The notes below the pieces were generated by a model. That model made no database searches. It was not told the origin of the DNA and worked only from the letters and a program-made list of their open reading frames with translations. Positions 1 through 10,061 of a stretch of 64,000 bases of DNA are shown in pieces. Position numbers and translations under genes: made by a program. Source of the DNA: Faecalibacterium sp. (GTDB lineage Bacteria; Bacillota; Clostridia; Oscillospirales; Ruminococcaceae); NCBI GenBank assembly GCA_020025825.1, contig JAHHRL010000008.1, forward strand, positions 10,588 to 74,587, written 5' to 3'. The stretch's first letter is position 1; every line of letters begins with the position of its first letter.

Positions 1-3000
1 GAAACTAACCTGACTGCTTTCCGGCAAATCGCCCAGTGCGCCAACCTCACGCAGCTTATCTATCACGCTGCTGCCCACACCGGACTCCGCCTGCAATTCT
101 TCAATCGACAAGTACTCCTGCCCGTGGATTGTAGCTTTTTCAAGTGCGTCTGCTGCAGCACCACCCACGCCTTTCATAGACGAAAACGGAAGGCGAACCT
201 TGCCATCTTCTACAACGTACTTGCTGGCATAACTCTTACCCAATTCAATGGGCAAAAATTCATATCCACGTTCCAGCATCTCGTTCACAATCTGCAACGA
301 AACCAGCAGGTCTTCATCTTTTGCCACACGTTCTTCTTTGGGACCACGCAAACGTGCATTGACTTCTTTCATGTGCTGCCGTGCTACAGCTTTACCGCCG
401 ACAGCAGCCTCGTAGTCAATGTCATCACCACGCACGGTAAAATACACCGCATAAAATGCTTGCGGCCGGTACAGCTTAAACCACATCAAACGAATTGCCG
501 CCATCAAATAGGCCACCGCATGCGCCTTAGGGAACATATACTTGATTTTGCGGCAAGACTCAATGTACCAGTCCGGCACATCATGTTCTCGCATGGCTTC
601 TTCCCAACCGGGCGCAAAGCCACCCTTGGCAACTTTGCCTTTACGCACAGCCTCCATAATGTCAAAGGCCATCTTAGGCTCCAGTCCCTTACGAATCAAG
701 TACAGCATAATGCTGTCACGGCATCCGATAACCTCCGCAATGGTACAGGTTCCATTCCGAATCAGCTCATCTGCGTTGCCGGACCAAACGTCGGTACCAT
801 GCGACAAGCCTGAAATCTGTGTCAATTCCGAAAAGTTCTTGGGCTGTGCGTCCTGCAGCATACCACGAACAAAGTTTGTACCCATTTCCGGGATACCAAA
901 GGTGCCCGTCTGGCTGTCAATTTGTTCGGGTGTTACCCCCAAAGCTTCGGGCGATGTGAGCAGTGAGTACACCTTAGGGTCATTCATGGGGATACTGTCT
1001 ACCGGAATGCCTGTGTACTCCTCAAAGTACTTGTAAAAAGTAGGCACATCGTGTCCCAGTTCGTCCAGCTTCAAAAGCGTATCATGCAGATACTTAAATT
1101 CAAAGTGCGTTGTCAGCAATCCGCCGGCAACGTCATCTGCCGGGTGCTGAATGGGACAAAAGTCGTATATCTCGTAGGTGTCCGGCACAACAACCATGCC
1201 GCCGGGGTGCTGGCCCGTGGTACGTTTTACGCCGGTGCAACCCAGTGTCAGCCGGTTTTCTTCCGCACGGTTTACAGTTCGTCCACGTTCTTCCAAATAC
1301 TTGCGCACGTAGCCGTATGCCGTTTTATCCTGAATACCCGAAACAGTCCCGGCTTTGAACACGTTCTCTTTACCGAAAAGTTCTTCTGTATAGCGATGCA
1401 CATTGCTCTGGTATTCGCCCGAGAAGTTCAAGTCAATATCAGGTTCCTTATCACCATAGAATCCCAAGAAGGTTTCAAATGGAATATCATGTCCGTCCAC
1501 AATAAGTTTTTCACCGCAGTTCGGGCAGTTTTTGTCCGGCAAGTCGAATCCATCTTGTACACTTCCGTCCAAAATAAACTCGCTGTACTTGCATTTGGGG
1601 CAACGGTAATGCGGTGGTAAGCTGTTTACTTCCGAAATTCCCGAAAAGTGCGCTACAGCCGAAGACCCGACAGAGCCACGGCTGCCCACCTGATAACCGC
1701 CCTGATTGGAGTACGCCACCAGCTTAACTGCAATCACGTACAAAACTGCGTAACCGTGGCCGCAAATAGAATCCAGCTCTTTGGTCAAGCGCTCCTCTAC
1801 CAGTTTTGGCAGTGGGTCACCATATTCCTTTTTGGCACGTGTCCATGTTGCGTCACGCAGCTGCTGCTCTGCACCTTGAATGCTGGGCGGGTAAGTTCCT
1901 CGTGGGATTGCCCGCAGATTATTGTCGATAGAAGCCGCAATCTTGTTGGGATTTGTAACAACAATTTCGTATGCCTTTTCCCGGGAAATATAATTAAACT
2001 GTGCCAGCATATCTTCTGTTGTGCGGTAGTACAAGGGGGCCTGATTATCTGCGTCCTTAAAGCCGTTGCCTGCTTGCAGCACTGCACGGTAAATTGCATC
2101 TTCCGGCTCTTGGAAATGCACGTCACCTGTGGCGATAACCGGCTTATGCAAATCCTCACCCAAACGGATAATGGTGCGGTTAAACTCCTTAATGGTTTCC
2201 ATGCTGGGAACTTTCCCGTCACGCACCATGTACTCGTTATTGCCTAAAGGCTGCACTTCCAGTACATCGTAATACGAAGCAATCTTTTTCAGCTCATCAT
2301 ACGAGCGTCTTTCCACAACCGCACGGTATAGTTCACCCGCCTCACAGGCACTGGTCAAAATCAAGCCTTCACGCAGTTCATTCAAACGGCTGCGTGGTAC
2401 ACGTGGCTTTTTGAAAAAGTTCGTCACGTGTGCTTCACTAACCAGCTTGTACAGGTTCTTTAGACCAACCTGATTTTTCACCAAAACAATCAAGTGGTAG
2501 TATTTTTTTCTTAAAACCTCTTTGTTTCCGCCCAGCCCGGTGTTGATTTCGCTGACTTTGGTAATTTCCTTTTCCGCCAAATCTTCCAGCAATACACAAA
2601 AGATTTCTGCCAATGCATAGGCATCTTCATTTGCTCTGTGCGCATGATAGGTACCCAGCTCCAAATGCTTATAAATATTGGTCTGCTTGTAATTACCAAG
2701 TCCGGGGCATAGCGCCTGCGCCATGGTAAGGGTATCAATATAGGTGCAGTCCCAGTTGATGTCATGTCTGCGGCAAATGGCACGTAAAAAGCGTATATCG
2801 AAGCCATTCGCGTTGTGTGCCACCAAAATACGACCGTTCGCAAAAGCTAAAAACTTTTCAAAAGCTTCTTTTTCGTCAGGCGCATCTGCTACCATCTCGT
2901 TGCTGATACCCGTCAGCTCCGTAATACGAGGCGTAATGGGCTTAGGCGGTTTTACAAACGTATCAAACTGGTCTACAATTTGGCCGTTTTCAACAATGAC

Positions 3001-4293
3001 CGCACCAATTTCCGTTAAATACTCGCTTCCCGGATCAAGTCCGGTAGTTTCGGTGTCAAAAATGCAAAAACTGCCGCTCAAAAGTTCTTCCTGTGTACCG
3101 TATACACACGGAATCATATCATCCACAAAGTAAAGCTCGCAGCCATAAATCAACTTAAAATCGGGGTCATTCTTATGGATTCCGTCTGCTGCCAGCATTG
3201 CTTCCGGGTAGCCTTGGCATACACCGTGGTCGGTAATCGCAATAGCACGATGTCCCATCTTATGTGCCATCTTTACGATTCCACCCGGGTCACAAAAGCC
3301 GTCCATACTGGATAGCTTCGTATGCAAATGCAGTTCCACACGTTTTTCGGGTGCGTTATCCTCACGCTTTTTGCGCTCTACAATCAGCACATCATAGGGA
3401 TATACAACATAATCACGCTCGTACTTATCGTAGGTGCAATCGCCACGCACAATCACTGTAGCACCATTGGGGATTTCCTCCCACTTAGAGGCATCCTCCC
3501 CTTCCTGTGCACGGATTTTCAGGTTGATAGAGCCAGTGTAATCTGTAATAGAAACCGTGTAAATCTTGCGGAAGTTTCCCTTGGTTTCCTTAAAGAATAC
3601 ATCGCCCCAAATAACACACTTGCCGCCTTCGCCGCCCAATTCCTTCAGCGCAGTAGGATTGCTGGGCTTAAACATCTTGCCATGGAAAATGCTGCAAGGT
3701 TTATCCGTCAGATTCAGCCCTTCCATATGCACTACAGCACCGGCGTGTTTCTTTTCAAATGCAACAACAGGAGCCGCCGTCTTTTTCTCCAGACGTTCCT
3801 CTTGCTGGGCCAGCTGTGCCTCATCTGCCATACTGTACAACTCTACAGTAGGCTTCACATTCGTGCGTGCTTGAATCCGCTCCGCCAATAAGCGGGGAAA
3901 TTCCACTTCGTTTAGAATTCGTATACCATTGCGAGCACCCAACCGAATTGTCTTATTCTTTATTTCAATTGCAGCTCCATCTAAAAAGCCATTGATGGGA
4001 ATCCCCTCTGCCTTCATTTCTTCCAGCAAATTTTTCAATGCCTTTTCATCTAAACAAGCATATCCAAAGCAGTTGCAAATCTTCAGCTCATATCCGGGAA
4101 AGCCCGGCTCCAAACTTGCCAACAGCCGGGCGCACATCATTTGGTCCAGCGGCGCAGCACTGCGCAGGGTAAACAGGATTTTTTTATCCACACGGAACAT
4201 CTCTGCCTTTTCAACAATCACCTTGCCAAAATGGGCAGCAAAGTCCGGGTCTGCCATAAATTGAGGCCAAAGCTGAGATACCAATGGCTGCAT
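1..4293 (-). CDS. polC: DNA polymerase III alpha subunit, PolC type (3' end just cut)
   Basis: Replicative polymerase of low-GC Gram-positive bacteria with built-in 3'-5' proofreading. The reading frame runs without a stop from 4293 to the window edge (1431 codons). Visible in order: an OB-fold region; a PHP segment with ELHLHTKLSSMDGF near residue 320; an inserted exonuclease with CIFDTETTGLDPG near 410; a CPKC...CPNC zinc motif near 900-930; and the catalytic PDIDLNFSGEYQ near 948. It ends LPESSQVSF, matching the usual PolC tail ending NQLSLF, so only the stop and perhaps one residue are missing. The ATG at 4293 has an AGGAGG Shine-Dalgarno. It is the last gene of the pyrH-to-ispG operon, separated from ispG by a hairpin. 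Confidence 0.97.
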   Translation of the reverse strand, partial: MQPLVSQLWPQFMADPDFAAHFGKVIVEKAEMFRVDKKILFTLRSAAPLDQMMCARLLASLEPGFPGYELKICNCFGYACLDEKALKNLLEEMKAEGIPINGFLDGAAIEIKNKTIRLGARNGIRILNEVEFPRLLAERIQARTNVKPTVELYSMADEAQLAQQEERLEKKTAAPVVAFEKKHAGAVVHMEGLNLTDKPCSIFHGKMFKPSNPTALKELGGEGGKCVIWGDVFFKETKGNFRKIYTVSITDYTGSINLKIRAQEGEDASKWEEIPNGATVIVRGDCTYDKYERDYVVYPYDVLIVERKKREDNAPEKRVELHLHTKLSSMDGFCDPGGIVKMAHKMGHRAIAITDHGVCQGYPEAMLAADGIHKNDPDFKLIYGCELYFVDDMIPCVYGTQEELLSGSFCIFDTETTGLDPGSEYLTEIGAVIVENGQIVDQFDTFVKPPKPITPRITELTGISNEMVADAPDEKEAFEKFLAFANGRILVAHNANGFDIRFLRAICRRHDINWDCTYIDTLTMAQALCPGLGNYKQTNIYKHLELGTYHAHRANEDAYALAEIFCVLLEDLAEKEITKVSEINTGLGGNKEVLRKKYYHLIVLVKNQVGLKNLYKLVSEAHVTNFFKKPRVPRSRLNELREGLILTSACEAGELYRAVVERRSYDELKKIASYYDVLEVQPLGNNEYMVRDGKVPSMETIKEFNRTIIRLGEDLHKPVIATGDVHFQEPEDAIYRAVLQAGNGFKDADNQAPLYYRTTEDMLAQFNYISREKAYEIVVTNPNKIAASIDNNLRAIPRGTYPPSIQGAEQQLRDATWTRAKKEYGDPLPKLVEERLTKELDSICGHGYAVLYVIAVKLVAYSNQGGYQVGSRGSVGSSAVAHFSGISEVNSLPPHYRCPKCKYSEFILDGSVQDGFDLPDKNCPNCGEKLIVDGHDIPFETFLGFYGDKEPDIDLNFSGEYQSNVHRYTEELFGKENVFKAGTVSGIQDKTAYGYVRKYLEERGRTVNRAEENRLTLGCTGVKRTTGQHPGGMVVVPDTYEIYDFCPIQHPADDVAGGLLTTHFEFKYLHDTLLKLDELGHDVPTFYKYFEEYTGIPVDSIPMNDPKVYSLLTSPEALGVTPEQIDSQTGTFGIPEMGTNFVRGMLQDAQPKNFSELTQISGLSHGTDVWSGNADELIRNGTCTIAEVIGCRDSIMLYLIRKGLEPKMAFDIMEAVRKGKVAKGGFAPGWEEAMREHDVPDWYIESCRKIKYMFPKAHAVAYLMAAIRLMWFKLYRPQAFYAVYFTVRGDDIDYEAAVGGKAVARQHMKEVNARLRGPKEERVAKDEDLLVSLQIVNEMLERGYEFLPIELGKSYASKYVVEDGKVRLPFSSMKGVGGAAADALEKATIHGQEYLSIEELQAESGVGSSVIDKLREVGALGDLPESSQVSF

Positions 4294-4324
4294 ACGGCAC
4301 GCCTCCTTTCTGAACGGCTCAAAA

Positions 4325-4355
4325 TACGGCGCAGCTAAGTATCAGCTGCGCCGTA
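4325..4355 (-). terminator. Hairpin between ispG and polC
   Basis: A 12-bp perfect inverted repeat (TACGGCGCAGCT, 7-nt loop, AGCTGCGCCGTA) lies between the ispG stop and the polC start. On the minus strand it is followed only by ATTTTGAGC, a weak U-tract, so it may attenuate or stabilise transcripts rather than fully terminate the operon. Confidence 0.6.
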
Positions 4356-4389
4356 TAAATGTTTTTGCATTCTTGTTTATAGTCTAACC

Positions 4390-5442
4390 TTACAGCTTAT
4401 AAATTTCCTCCATAAACTGATCCAGAATAGACTCTGCGTTTCCTACCAGTTTGCGGATAGGTGTACCATGTACAAACAGTACCGCCTCGTCCTTACCGCC
4501 AGCAATGCCAATATCCGCTTCACGTGCTTCACCGGGTCCGTTTACTACGCAGCCCATAACAGCAACCTTGATGGACTTTTTGCAGCCACGCAAACGACGT
4601 TCCACTTCGTTTGCAATCTCCGTGCAAGGATACTGAGTACGTCCGCAGGTGGGGCAGGTAATCACTTCAGGGCCTGCAACCGGGAAGCCTACAGCACGCA
4701 AAATGTTGTAGCCTGCTTCCACTTCCTTCTCCGGCTCGTCTGCCAAGGATACACGAATGGTATCGCCAATGCCTTCCAGCAGCATACCGCCAATGCCCAT
4801 ACCGGACTTCAGCAAGCCCATTTGATAAGTACCGGCTTCTGTAACACCTACGTGCAGCGGATAATCCGTCAGTGCTGACAGCTGGCGATATGCCTCCATC
4901 ATACGGGGCACATTACTGCTCTTAATGGAAATAACCGTATTGTTAAAATCGAACTTTTCCAGCAGGCGCACATGATACAGTGCACTTTCTACCATAGCCT
5001 CCGGCACAGCTGCACCATACTTAGCCAAAATATGCTTTTCCAAACTGCCGCCGTTCACGCCGATGCGAATGGGGATATTCTTAGCATTGCAAGCCTTTAC
5101 AACCTGATGCACACGGTCATCATCACCGATATTGCCCGGATTGATACGAATTTTATCCACGCCAACATCTGCACACGCCAATGCTGCACGATAGTCAAAA
5201 TGAATATCTGCTACAATGGGGATATCCACCGCCTCTTTCACAGCGGCAATTACTCTTGCGTCCTCTGCTGTCGGGCAGGTAATGCGCAAAATTTGGCAGC
5301 CAGCCTCTGCGCAGCGTTTTGCCTGTGCCACGTTGCCTTCTACGTCCTCAATGGGAACATTGAGCATGGTTTGTACCGCAATGGGGTTATTACCGCCAAT
5401 GGTTACATTTCCGATTTTTACTTCACGCTTTAACTGGCGCAT
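4390..5442 (-). CDS. ispG: 4-hydroxy-3-methylbut-2-enyl diphosphate synthase (IspG/GcpE)
   Basis: Iron-sulfur enzyme of the non-mevalonate (MEP) isoprenoid pathway, converting MEcPP to HMBPP. At 350 residues it is the usual length for the short bacterial form. The cluster-binding cysteines lie in CPTCGRTQYPC and in MGCVVNGPGEA near the C-terminus. The N-terminal TIM-barrel opening (IGNVTIGGNNPIAVQTM) is typical. The stop of the upstream rseP is 15 nt away, so the two are co-transcribed. dxr, two genes upstream, is an earlier step of the same pathway, and uppS in the same operon uses its products. Confidence 0.97.
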   Translation of the reverse strand: MRQLKREVKIGNVTIGGNNPIAVQTMLNVPIEDVEGNVAQAKRCAEAGCQILRITCPTAEDARVIAAVKEAVDIPIVADIHFDYRAALACADVGVDKIRINPGNIGDDDRVHQVVKACNAKNIPIRIGVNGGSLEKHILAKYGAAVPEAMVESALYHVRLLEKFDFNNTVISIKSSNVPRMMEAYRQLSALTDYPLHVGVTEAGTYQMGLLKSGMGIGGMLLEGIGDTIRVSLADEPEKEVEAGYNILRAVGFPVAGPEVITCPTCGRTQYPCTEIANEVERRLRGCKKSIKVAVMGCVVNGPGEAREADIGIAGGKDEAVLFVHGTPIRKLVGNAESILDQFMEEIYKL

Positions 5443-5457
5443 AGGGCCCTCCTTTGT

Positions 5458-6558
5458 TTAGAAGAACAAACGAACCAAATCGTTATGGGTTACAAATATC
5501 ATCAAGGCAAACAATAATACAAAGCCAATCAGGTTCACAATTTCCTGTACCTTTGCCGGAACAGGGCGTCGGGTAACGCCCTCAATCAGTAAAAATACCG
5601 CCTTGCCGCCATCCAGCGCAGGCAGCGGCAGCAGGTTAAAAATACCCAAGTTAATGGTAATCAATGCAAGCAAGCTCAGCACTGCACGCCAGTCAATCGC
5701 AACTGCCTGACCAATGGCGCTTACAATGCCTACAGGGCCGGACAAATTGTTGATGCTCTCACGGCCTCGTGCTAAATCCGCCAAGGTGCAAGATACAATG
5801 CGTCCATAATACAGCTCGTAATTGGCCGCCTGCTTGATAACACCCATAGGTGTTTTTTCCTGTGCGTAAACAACAATCTGGGGCGGCATATACACGTTGC
5901 CATCCTCGTCTGTAACTGTGTTAAACTGCACGTTATCCAACTGTACTTCTTCACCATCACGCAAAACGGTAAAGTCTGCACTGTAATTTTTGGTGCGGCT
6001 CAATTCATAGGAAAGGTCCTCCGGCACAAAGCAGCGGCGGCCGTTAATTGCAATGATTTCGTCCTCTGCCTGCAAGCCAGTCTGTGCACACAAGGCGCCT
6101 TCGTCAAAGCTGTGAATGCGCAGCGTAATCAGCGAATCATCCATGTCCACAAACACCAGCAATACCAAAAAGCCCAGCACAAAATTCATAAAAGCACCTG
6201 CCACAATAATCAGCAGTCGCTTCCATAATTTCACCTTGTCAAAAGGTATGCCTGTACGCTGTTCAACCGGAACAGGGCTGTCATCCTGTTGCTCGTCTGC
6301 GTCTTCCGGCGCAGAGGTTCTGCTGCTTTCCGGGCTGTCCTCACCCTCCATGGCAACATAGCCGCCAATGGGCAGCAGGCGCAAACTATATTGCGTTCCA
6401 CGCCAAATCTTTTTCAGCAGTGCAGGACCCATGCCAATCGAAAATTCATTGACCTGCACACCGCTCCATTTTGCAGTGATAAAGTGTCCAAATTCGTGAA
6501 ATAGAATCACAATGCCAAATATCAGCATTGCCGTTAAAATCGAAACCACAGTCGACAT
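5458..6558 (-). CDS. rseP: Site-2 intramembrane metalloprotease RseP
   Basis: Zinc protease that cleaves transmembrane segments of regulators such as anti-sigma factors or remnant signal peptides. The first membrane helix carries HEFGH (residues 21-25); the second metal motif is PLPALDGGK near residue 315, followed by EGVTRRPVP, all characteristic of the RseP/RasP family. A PDZ domain lies between, around residues 150-220. An acidic, Glu/Asp/Ser/Pro-rich stretch at about 73-100 precedes the second membrane helix and looks like a variable loop. It sits between dxr and ispG, as in many Clostridia, 15 nt before ispG. Confidence 0.95.
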   Translation of the reverse strand: MSTVVSILTAMLIFGIVILFHEFGHFITAKWSGVQVNEFSIGMGPALLKKIWRGTQYSLRLLPIGGYVAMEGEDSPESSRTSAPEDADEQQDDSPVPVEQRTGIPFDKVKLWKRLLIIVAGAFMNFVLGFLVLLVFVDMDDSLITLRIHSFDEGALCAQTGLQAEDEIIAINGRRCFVPEDLSYELSRTKNYSADFTVLRDGEEVQLDNVQFNTVTDEDGNVYMPPQIVVYAQEKTPMGVIKQAANYELYYGRIVSCTLADLARGRESINNLSGPVGIVSAIGQAVAIDWRAVLSLLALITINLGIFNLLPLPALDGGKAVFLLIEGVTRRPVPAKVQEIVNLIGFVLLFALMIFVTHNDLVRLFF

Positions 6559-6603
6559 GGTGCCTCTCTTTCCGGGTTAGCGCTTTACAAAAATTGCAGT
6601 ACG

Positions 6604-7755
6604 TTACAGGTTTGCGTGCACAAAAGCACGTGCCATACGGTCACACTCGTATACATCTGCCAAATTATAGCTGCCGCCAAAGCTGTCGCTGTCTACAACA
6701 GCTTCTACTAAGCGGCCAATATCCAAGAATCCGATTTTATCTTCCAAGAACAGCTTAACGGCTTCTTCGTTTGCACCATTTGCAGCGCAGGGAGCCAAAC
6801 CGCCCTTGTTAATAGCCTTTTTGCAAGCTGCCAAGCAACGGAAGGTTTCTTCATCCGCTACATCAAACGTCAACATCTTCAGCTGGGTAAAATCCAGTTC
6901 AGGGGCCGGGCAGGGTTTGCGCTCAGGCCAAGTCAATGCATACTGAATCGGCATGCGCATATCCGGTGTGCCCAGCTGTGCAATTACGGAATTATCGCTA
7001 AACTGAACAGCCGAATGCACAATGCTCTGGCGCTGTACCACAATTTGGATTTTGTCCGCAGGCAGGCCAAACAGCCACACAGCCTCAATCAGCTCCAAGC
7101 CCTTATTCATCAGGCTGGCGCTGTCGATTGTAATTTTTGCACCCATGCTCCAGTTGGGGTGCTTAAGTGCATCTGCCTTTGTTTTGCCGGCCAGCTCCTC
7201 TTTCTTCATACCAAAGAACGGTCCGCCGGAAGCTGTCAGCAAAATCTTGCTAAGGGACTTTGCACTGTGCTGGTCCTGCAAGCACTGGAAAATCGCAGAG
7301 TGTTCACTATCTACAGGCAGCAGGTGTACACCGTTTGTTTTTACGGCCTCTGTCACCAGATGTCCGCCCGTTACCAGACTTTCTTTGTTTGCAAGTGCCA
7401 AATCATGTCTGCTTTCAATCGCAGCCAAGCTGGCACCTAAGCCTGCAATACCAACTACACTATTCAGCACAACATCTGCACCCTTCATGGATGCCAGTGT
7501 TGTAAGTCCTTGCTTGCCTTTCAGCAGCTTGGGCGCATTTGCCGTGCCTGCAAGCGCAGCATCTACTTTGGCGTATGCATCCGGGTCGGTCACACATACA
7601 TATTTGGGGTGAAACTCTGCAATCTGGCGCAGCAGCAAATCGGTACTGCGGTTTGCCGAAAGTCCAAACACTTCATATCCCTGTGCACGAATTACATCTA
7701 AGCTTTGGGTGCCAATCGAGCCGGTAGAGCCAAGCAAGGTAACTTTTTTAGCCAT
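6604..7755 (-). CDS. dxr: 1-deoxy-D-xylulose 5-phosphate reductoisomerase
   Basis: Second enzyme of the MEP isoprenoid pathway: NADPH-dependent rearrangement and reduction of DXP to MEP. The Rossmann opening GSTGSIGTQSLDVI, the substrate-loop motif ANKESLVTGG, the metal site around PVDSEHSAIFQC and SMGAKITIDSASLMNKGLE are all intact. At 383 residues it is full length. It follows cdsA by 27 nt and precedes rseP by 45 nt in the same operon. Confidence 0.97.
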   Translation of the reverse strand: MAKKVTLLGSTGSIGTQSLDVIRAQGYEVFGLSANRSTDLLLRQIAEFHPKYVCVTDPDAYAKVDAALAGTANAPKLLKGKQGLTTLASMKGADVVLNSVVGIAGLGASLAAIESRHDLALANKESLVTGGHLVTEAVKTNGVHLLPVDSEHSAIFQCLQDQHSAKSLSKILLTASGGPFFGMKKEELAGKTKADALKHPNWSMGAKITIDSASLMNKGLELIEAVWLFGLPADKIQIVVQRQSIVHSAVQFSDNSVIAQLGTPDMRMPIQYALTWPERKPCPAPELDFTQLKMLTFDVADEETFRCLAACKKAINKGGLAPCAANGANEEAVKLFLEDKIGFLDIGRLVEAVVDSDSFGGSYNLADVYECDRMARAFVHANL

Positions 7756-7782
7756 TAGCTATCTCCTTTTCCCTATGTAGGG

Positions 7783-8643
7783 TTAGCGATAAAATACAAC
7801 CGTTACTACCATGGTAACAAACGGTGCAATGAACAAAACACTGTCAAAGCGGTCCAAAATACCACCATGACCGGGGAAGATTGTTCCGTAGTCTTTAATG
7901 CCGCACTGGCGTTTTACCACGCTGGCAAACAGGTCACCATAAATGCCCAGAACTGCCGCAATCATGCCCAGCAGCGCAATTACAATGTACATGGAAACGC
8001 CAATATTAGACTGTGTAAAATATTCCACACGGTCTGCTGCGTATGCATAAATCACGGTAGCTAAAACGCCAAACACCATCGTGCCCAGTACACCGCCGAT
8101 TGCACCTTCCACTGTTTTTTTGGGGCTTACTTTGGGGCACAGTTTGTGCTTGCCAAAAGCACGGCCTGCAAAATATGCGCAGGTGTCGCCGCCCCATGCA
8201 AAGCTCAAAATCAGCAGAATAAAGAATACCGCATCATAACGGTATACGTCTACCGGAAGCAGACGCTTCAAATATACCAGCGAGAAAAAACACAGTACAA
8301 CAATACCGCCGTACATAACCAGACCTGCTACCTTTTGGAAGCTTACCGTACCATTCCGGATGACCAGATAAATACAAATAAAAGCTACCAACAGATATGT
8401 CATAGGCAAAATGGCAGTCAGAATGCACGGCAGGTGCGACAGCATCACCGCAATGGTAAAGGGCACCCACACCGCCATAAGCGGCCATTCCTGCTTGCCC
8501 ATGCCCATAGCCTGATAAATTTCATGAATAGCAATCAGCGTAACAGCTGCAATCACCAAATTAAAAACCACGGTATCGAACATGAGCAGAATCAATGCCA
8601 AAAAGCCCAGTCCAACAATCGATGTAATTATACGAGTTTTCAT
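7783..8643 (-). CDS. cdsA: Phosphatidate cytidylyltransferase (CDP-diacylglycerol synthase)
   Basis: Membrane enzyme making CDP-diacylglycerol, the precursor of the main phospholipids. It has about eight hydrophobic segments over 286 residues. The family signature is visible as KVSPKKTVEGAIGG followed later by KDYGTIFPGHGGILDRFDS near the C-terminus. It lies 15 nt after uppS and 27 nt before dxr. Confidence 0.95.
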   Translation of the reverse strand: MKTRIITSIVGLGFLALILLMFDTVVFNLVIAAVTLIAIHEIYQAMGMGKQEWPLMAVWVPFTIAVMLSHLPCILTAILPMTYLLVAFICIYLVIRNGTVSFQKVAGLVMYGGIVVLCFFSLVYLKRLLPVDVYRYDAVFFILLILSFAWGGDTCAYFAGRAFGKHKLCPKVSPKKTVEGAIGGVLGTMVFGVLATVIYAYAADRVEYFTQSNIGVSMYIVIALLGMIAAVLGIYGDLFASVVKRQCGIKDYGTIFPGHGGILDRFDSVLFIAPFVTMVVTVVFYR

Positions 8644-8658
8644 ACAGCACTACGCTCC

Positions 8659-9375
8659 TTAGAGTCCGCCGAATCGTCTGCTGCGACGATTAAATTCTTC
8701 AATAGCCTGATCCAGATGCTCCGGGGTAAAATCGGGCCACAGTACGTCCATATCAATCAGCTCCGAGTAAGCTGCCTGCCAAAGCATAAAGTTCGACAAA
8801 CGCTTTTCTCCGCTGGGGCGCAGAATAAAGTCCGGGTCTTTCTGGCCTGCGGTGTACATTTCTCCAGACATCATTTCTTCCGTAATATCCGCCGGGTCCA
8901 GCTCACCTGCAGCAACTTTTTTTGCCAAAGCCTGTGTTGCGTGTACAATCTCAGGGCGGCCGCCGTAGTTAATGGCCACATTCAAAATCATACCGGTATT
9001 GTTGGCAGTTTTTGCTTCAATATCCGCCATTTGCGCCTGATATTTGGGGTTAAGCGGTGTGCGGTCACCAATAAAGCGCACACGGTTGTTTTCTTTTTCG
9101 TAATTATACGCCTTGATTAGATACTGACCAAACAGCTTCATAATCATGCCCACTTCTTCTTCCGGGCGGCGCCAGTTTTCGGTAGAAAATGCGTAAAAGG
9201 TAGCCGATGCCAGGCCCAGCTCGTTGCAGTAGTGTACAATTTCATCAAACACTTCTGCACCACGTTTGTGTCCTGCCGTGCGGGGCAGCCCCTGTTTTTG
9301 TGCCCAGCGGCCATTGCCGTCCATAATAATACCAACAGACAACCCTGCCGCAAATGATTCCGGATGCTTTGCCAT
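8659..9375 (-). CDS. uppS: Isoprenyl transferase (undecaprenyl diphosphate synthase)
   Basis: cis-Prenyltransferase producing the C55 lipid carrier used for peptidoglycan. The substrate-binding IIMDGNGRWAQKQGLPR with its catalytic Asp, the GLASATFYAFSTENWRRP segment and the RPSGEKRLSNFMLWQ motif are all present. Length (238 residues) is normal. A strong Shine-Dalgarno (AGGAG) precedes the ATG at 9375. It sits between frr and cdsA. Confidence 0.96.
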   Translation of the reverse strand: MAKHPESFAAGLSVGIIMDGNGRWAQKQGLPRTAGHKRGAEVFDEIVHYCNELGLASATFYAFSTENWRRPEEEVGMIMKLFGQYLIKAYNYEKENNRVRFIGDRTPLNPKYQAQMADIEAKTANNTGMILNVAINYGGRPEIVHATQALAKKVAAGELDPADITEEMMSGEMYTAGQKDPDFILRPSGEKRLSNFMLWQAAYSELIDMDVLWPDFTPEHLDQAIEEFNRRSRRFGGL

Positions 9376-9447
9376 AGTACATTCTCCTAAAAAAGATACC
9401 GCGCACCGAATCAGCGCACGGTATCCGATTTGCTCCCAAACTGTTGC

Positions 9448-10002
9448 TTAGACAGACATAACTTCTTTCTGCTTATCTTCCACAGCCTTGTCCACCAGCT
9501 TAATGAACTTGTCAGTCAGCTTCTGAACATCTTCTTCCACTTTCTTCTGGTCATCCTCAGTCAGCTCGCCGGCCTTTTTAGCAGCCTTTGCCTTATCCAT
9601 TGCATCACGGCGAATGTTGCGCACAGCAACCTTTGTTTCTTCACCCAGCTTGGATACGTCCTTTGCCAGCTGCTTGCGGCGCTCCTCAGTAGGTGCGGGG
9701 AAGTTCAGACGAATTGCCACGCCATCATCAATGGGGTTAATGCCAATATCGCTCATCTGGATAGCCTTGGTGATGGGCTTGAGCAAAGTGCGGTCCCACG
9801 GGGTAATGGTCAGGGTGCGAGCCTCAGTAACAGCTACAGATGCCAGCTGCGTCAGGGGAGTATCTGCGCCATAGTATTCTACAGTTACATGGTCTAAAAC
9901 TGCCGGGTTTGCACGACCTGCACGCACTGCAGCCAGCTCACGGTCCAAATGTTCCACAGAGCTCATCATTTTATCTTCATACGCCTTTACCATGGTGTTC
10001 AT
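9448..10002 (-). CDS. frr: Ribosome recycling factor
   Basis: Splits post-termination ribosomes together with EF-G. At 184 residues it is full length, with the conserved LAAVRAGRANPAVLDHV and RLNFPAPTEERRKQLAK segments and the long helical C-terminus. It follows pyrH by about 60 nt, the near-universal pyrH-frr order. Confidence 0.97.
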   Translation of the reverse strand: MNTMVKAYEDKMMSSVEHLDRELAAVRAGRANPAVLDHVTVEYYGADTPLTQLASVAVTEARTLTITPWDRTLLKPITKAIQMSDIGINPIDDGVAIRLNFPAPTEERRKQLAKDVSKLGEETKVAVRNIRRDAMDKAKAAKKAGELTEDDQKKVEEDVQKLTDKFIKLVDKAVEDKQKEVMSV

Positions 10003-10061
10003 AGTTTCGTTCTCCTTTAATGTATGATACTGCCTGACCAGCAGGCGATATTCCTAAAAAA

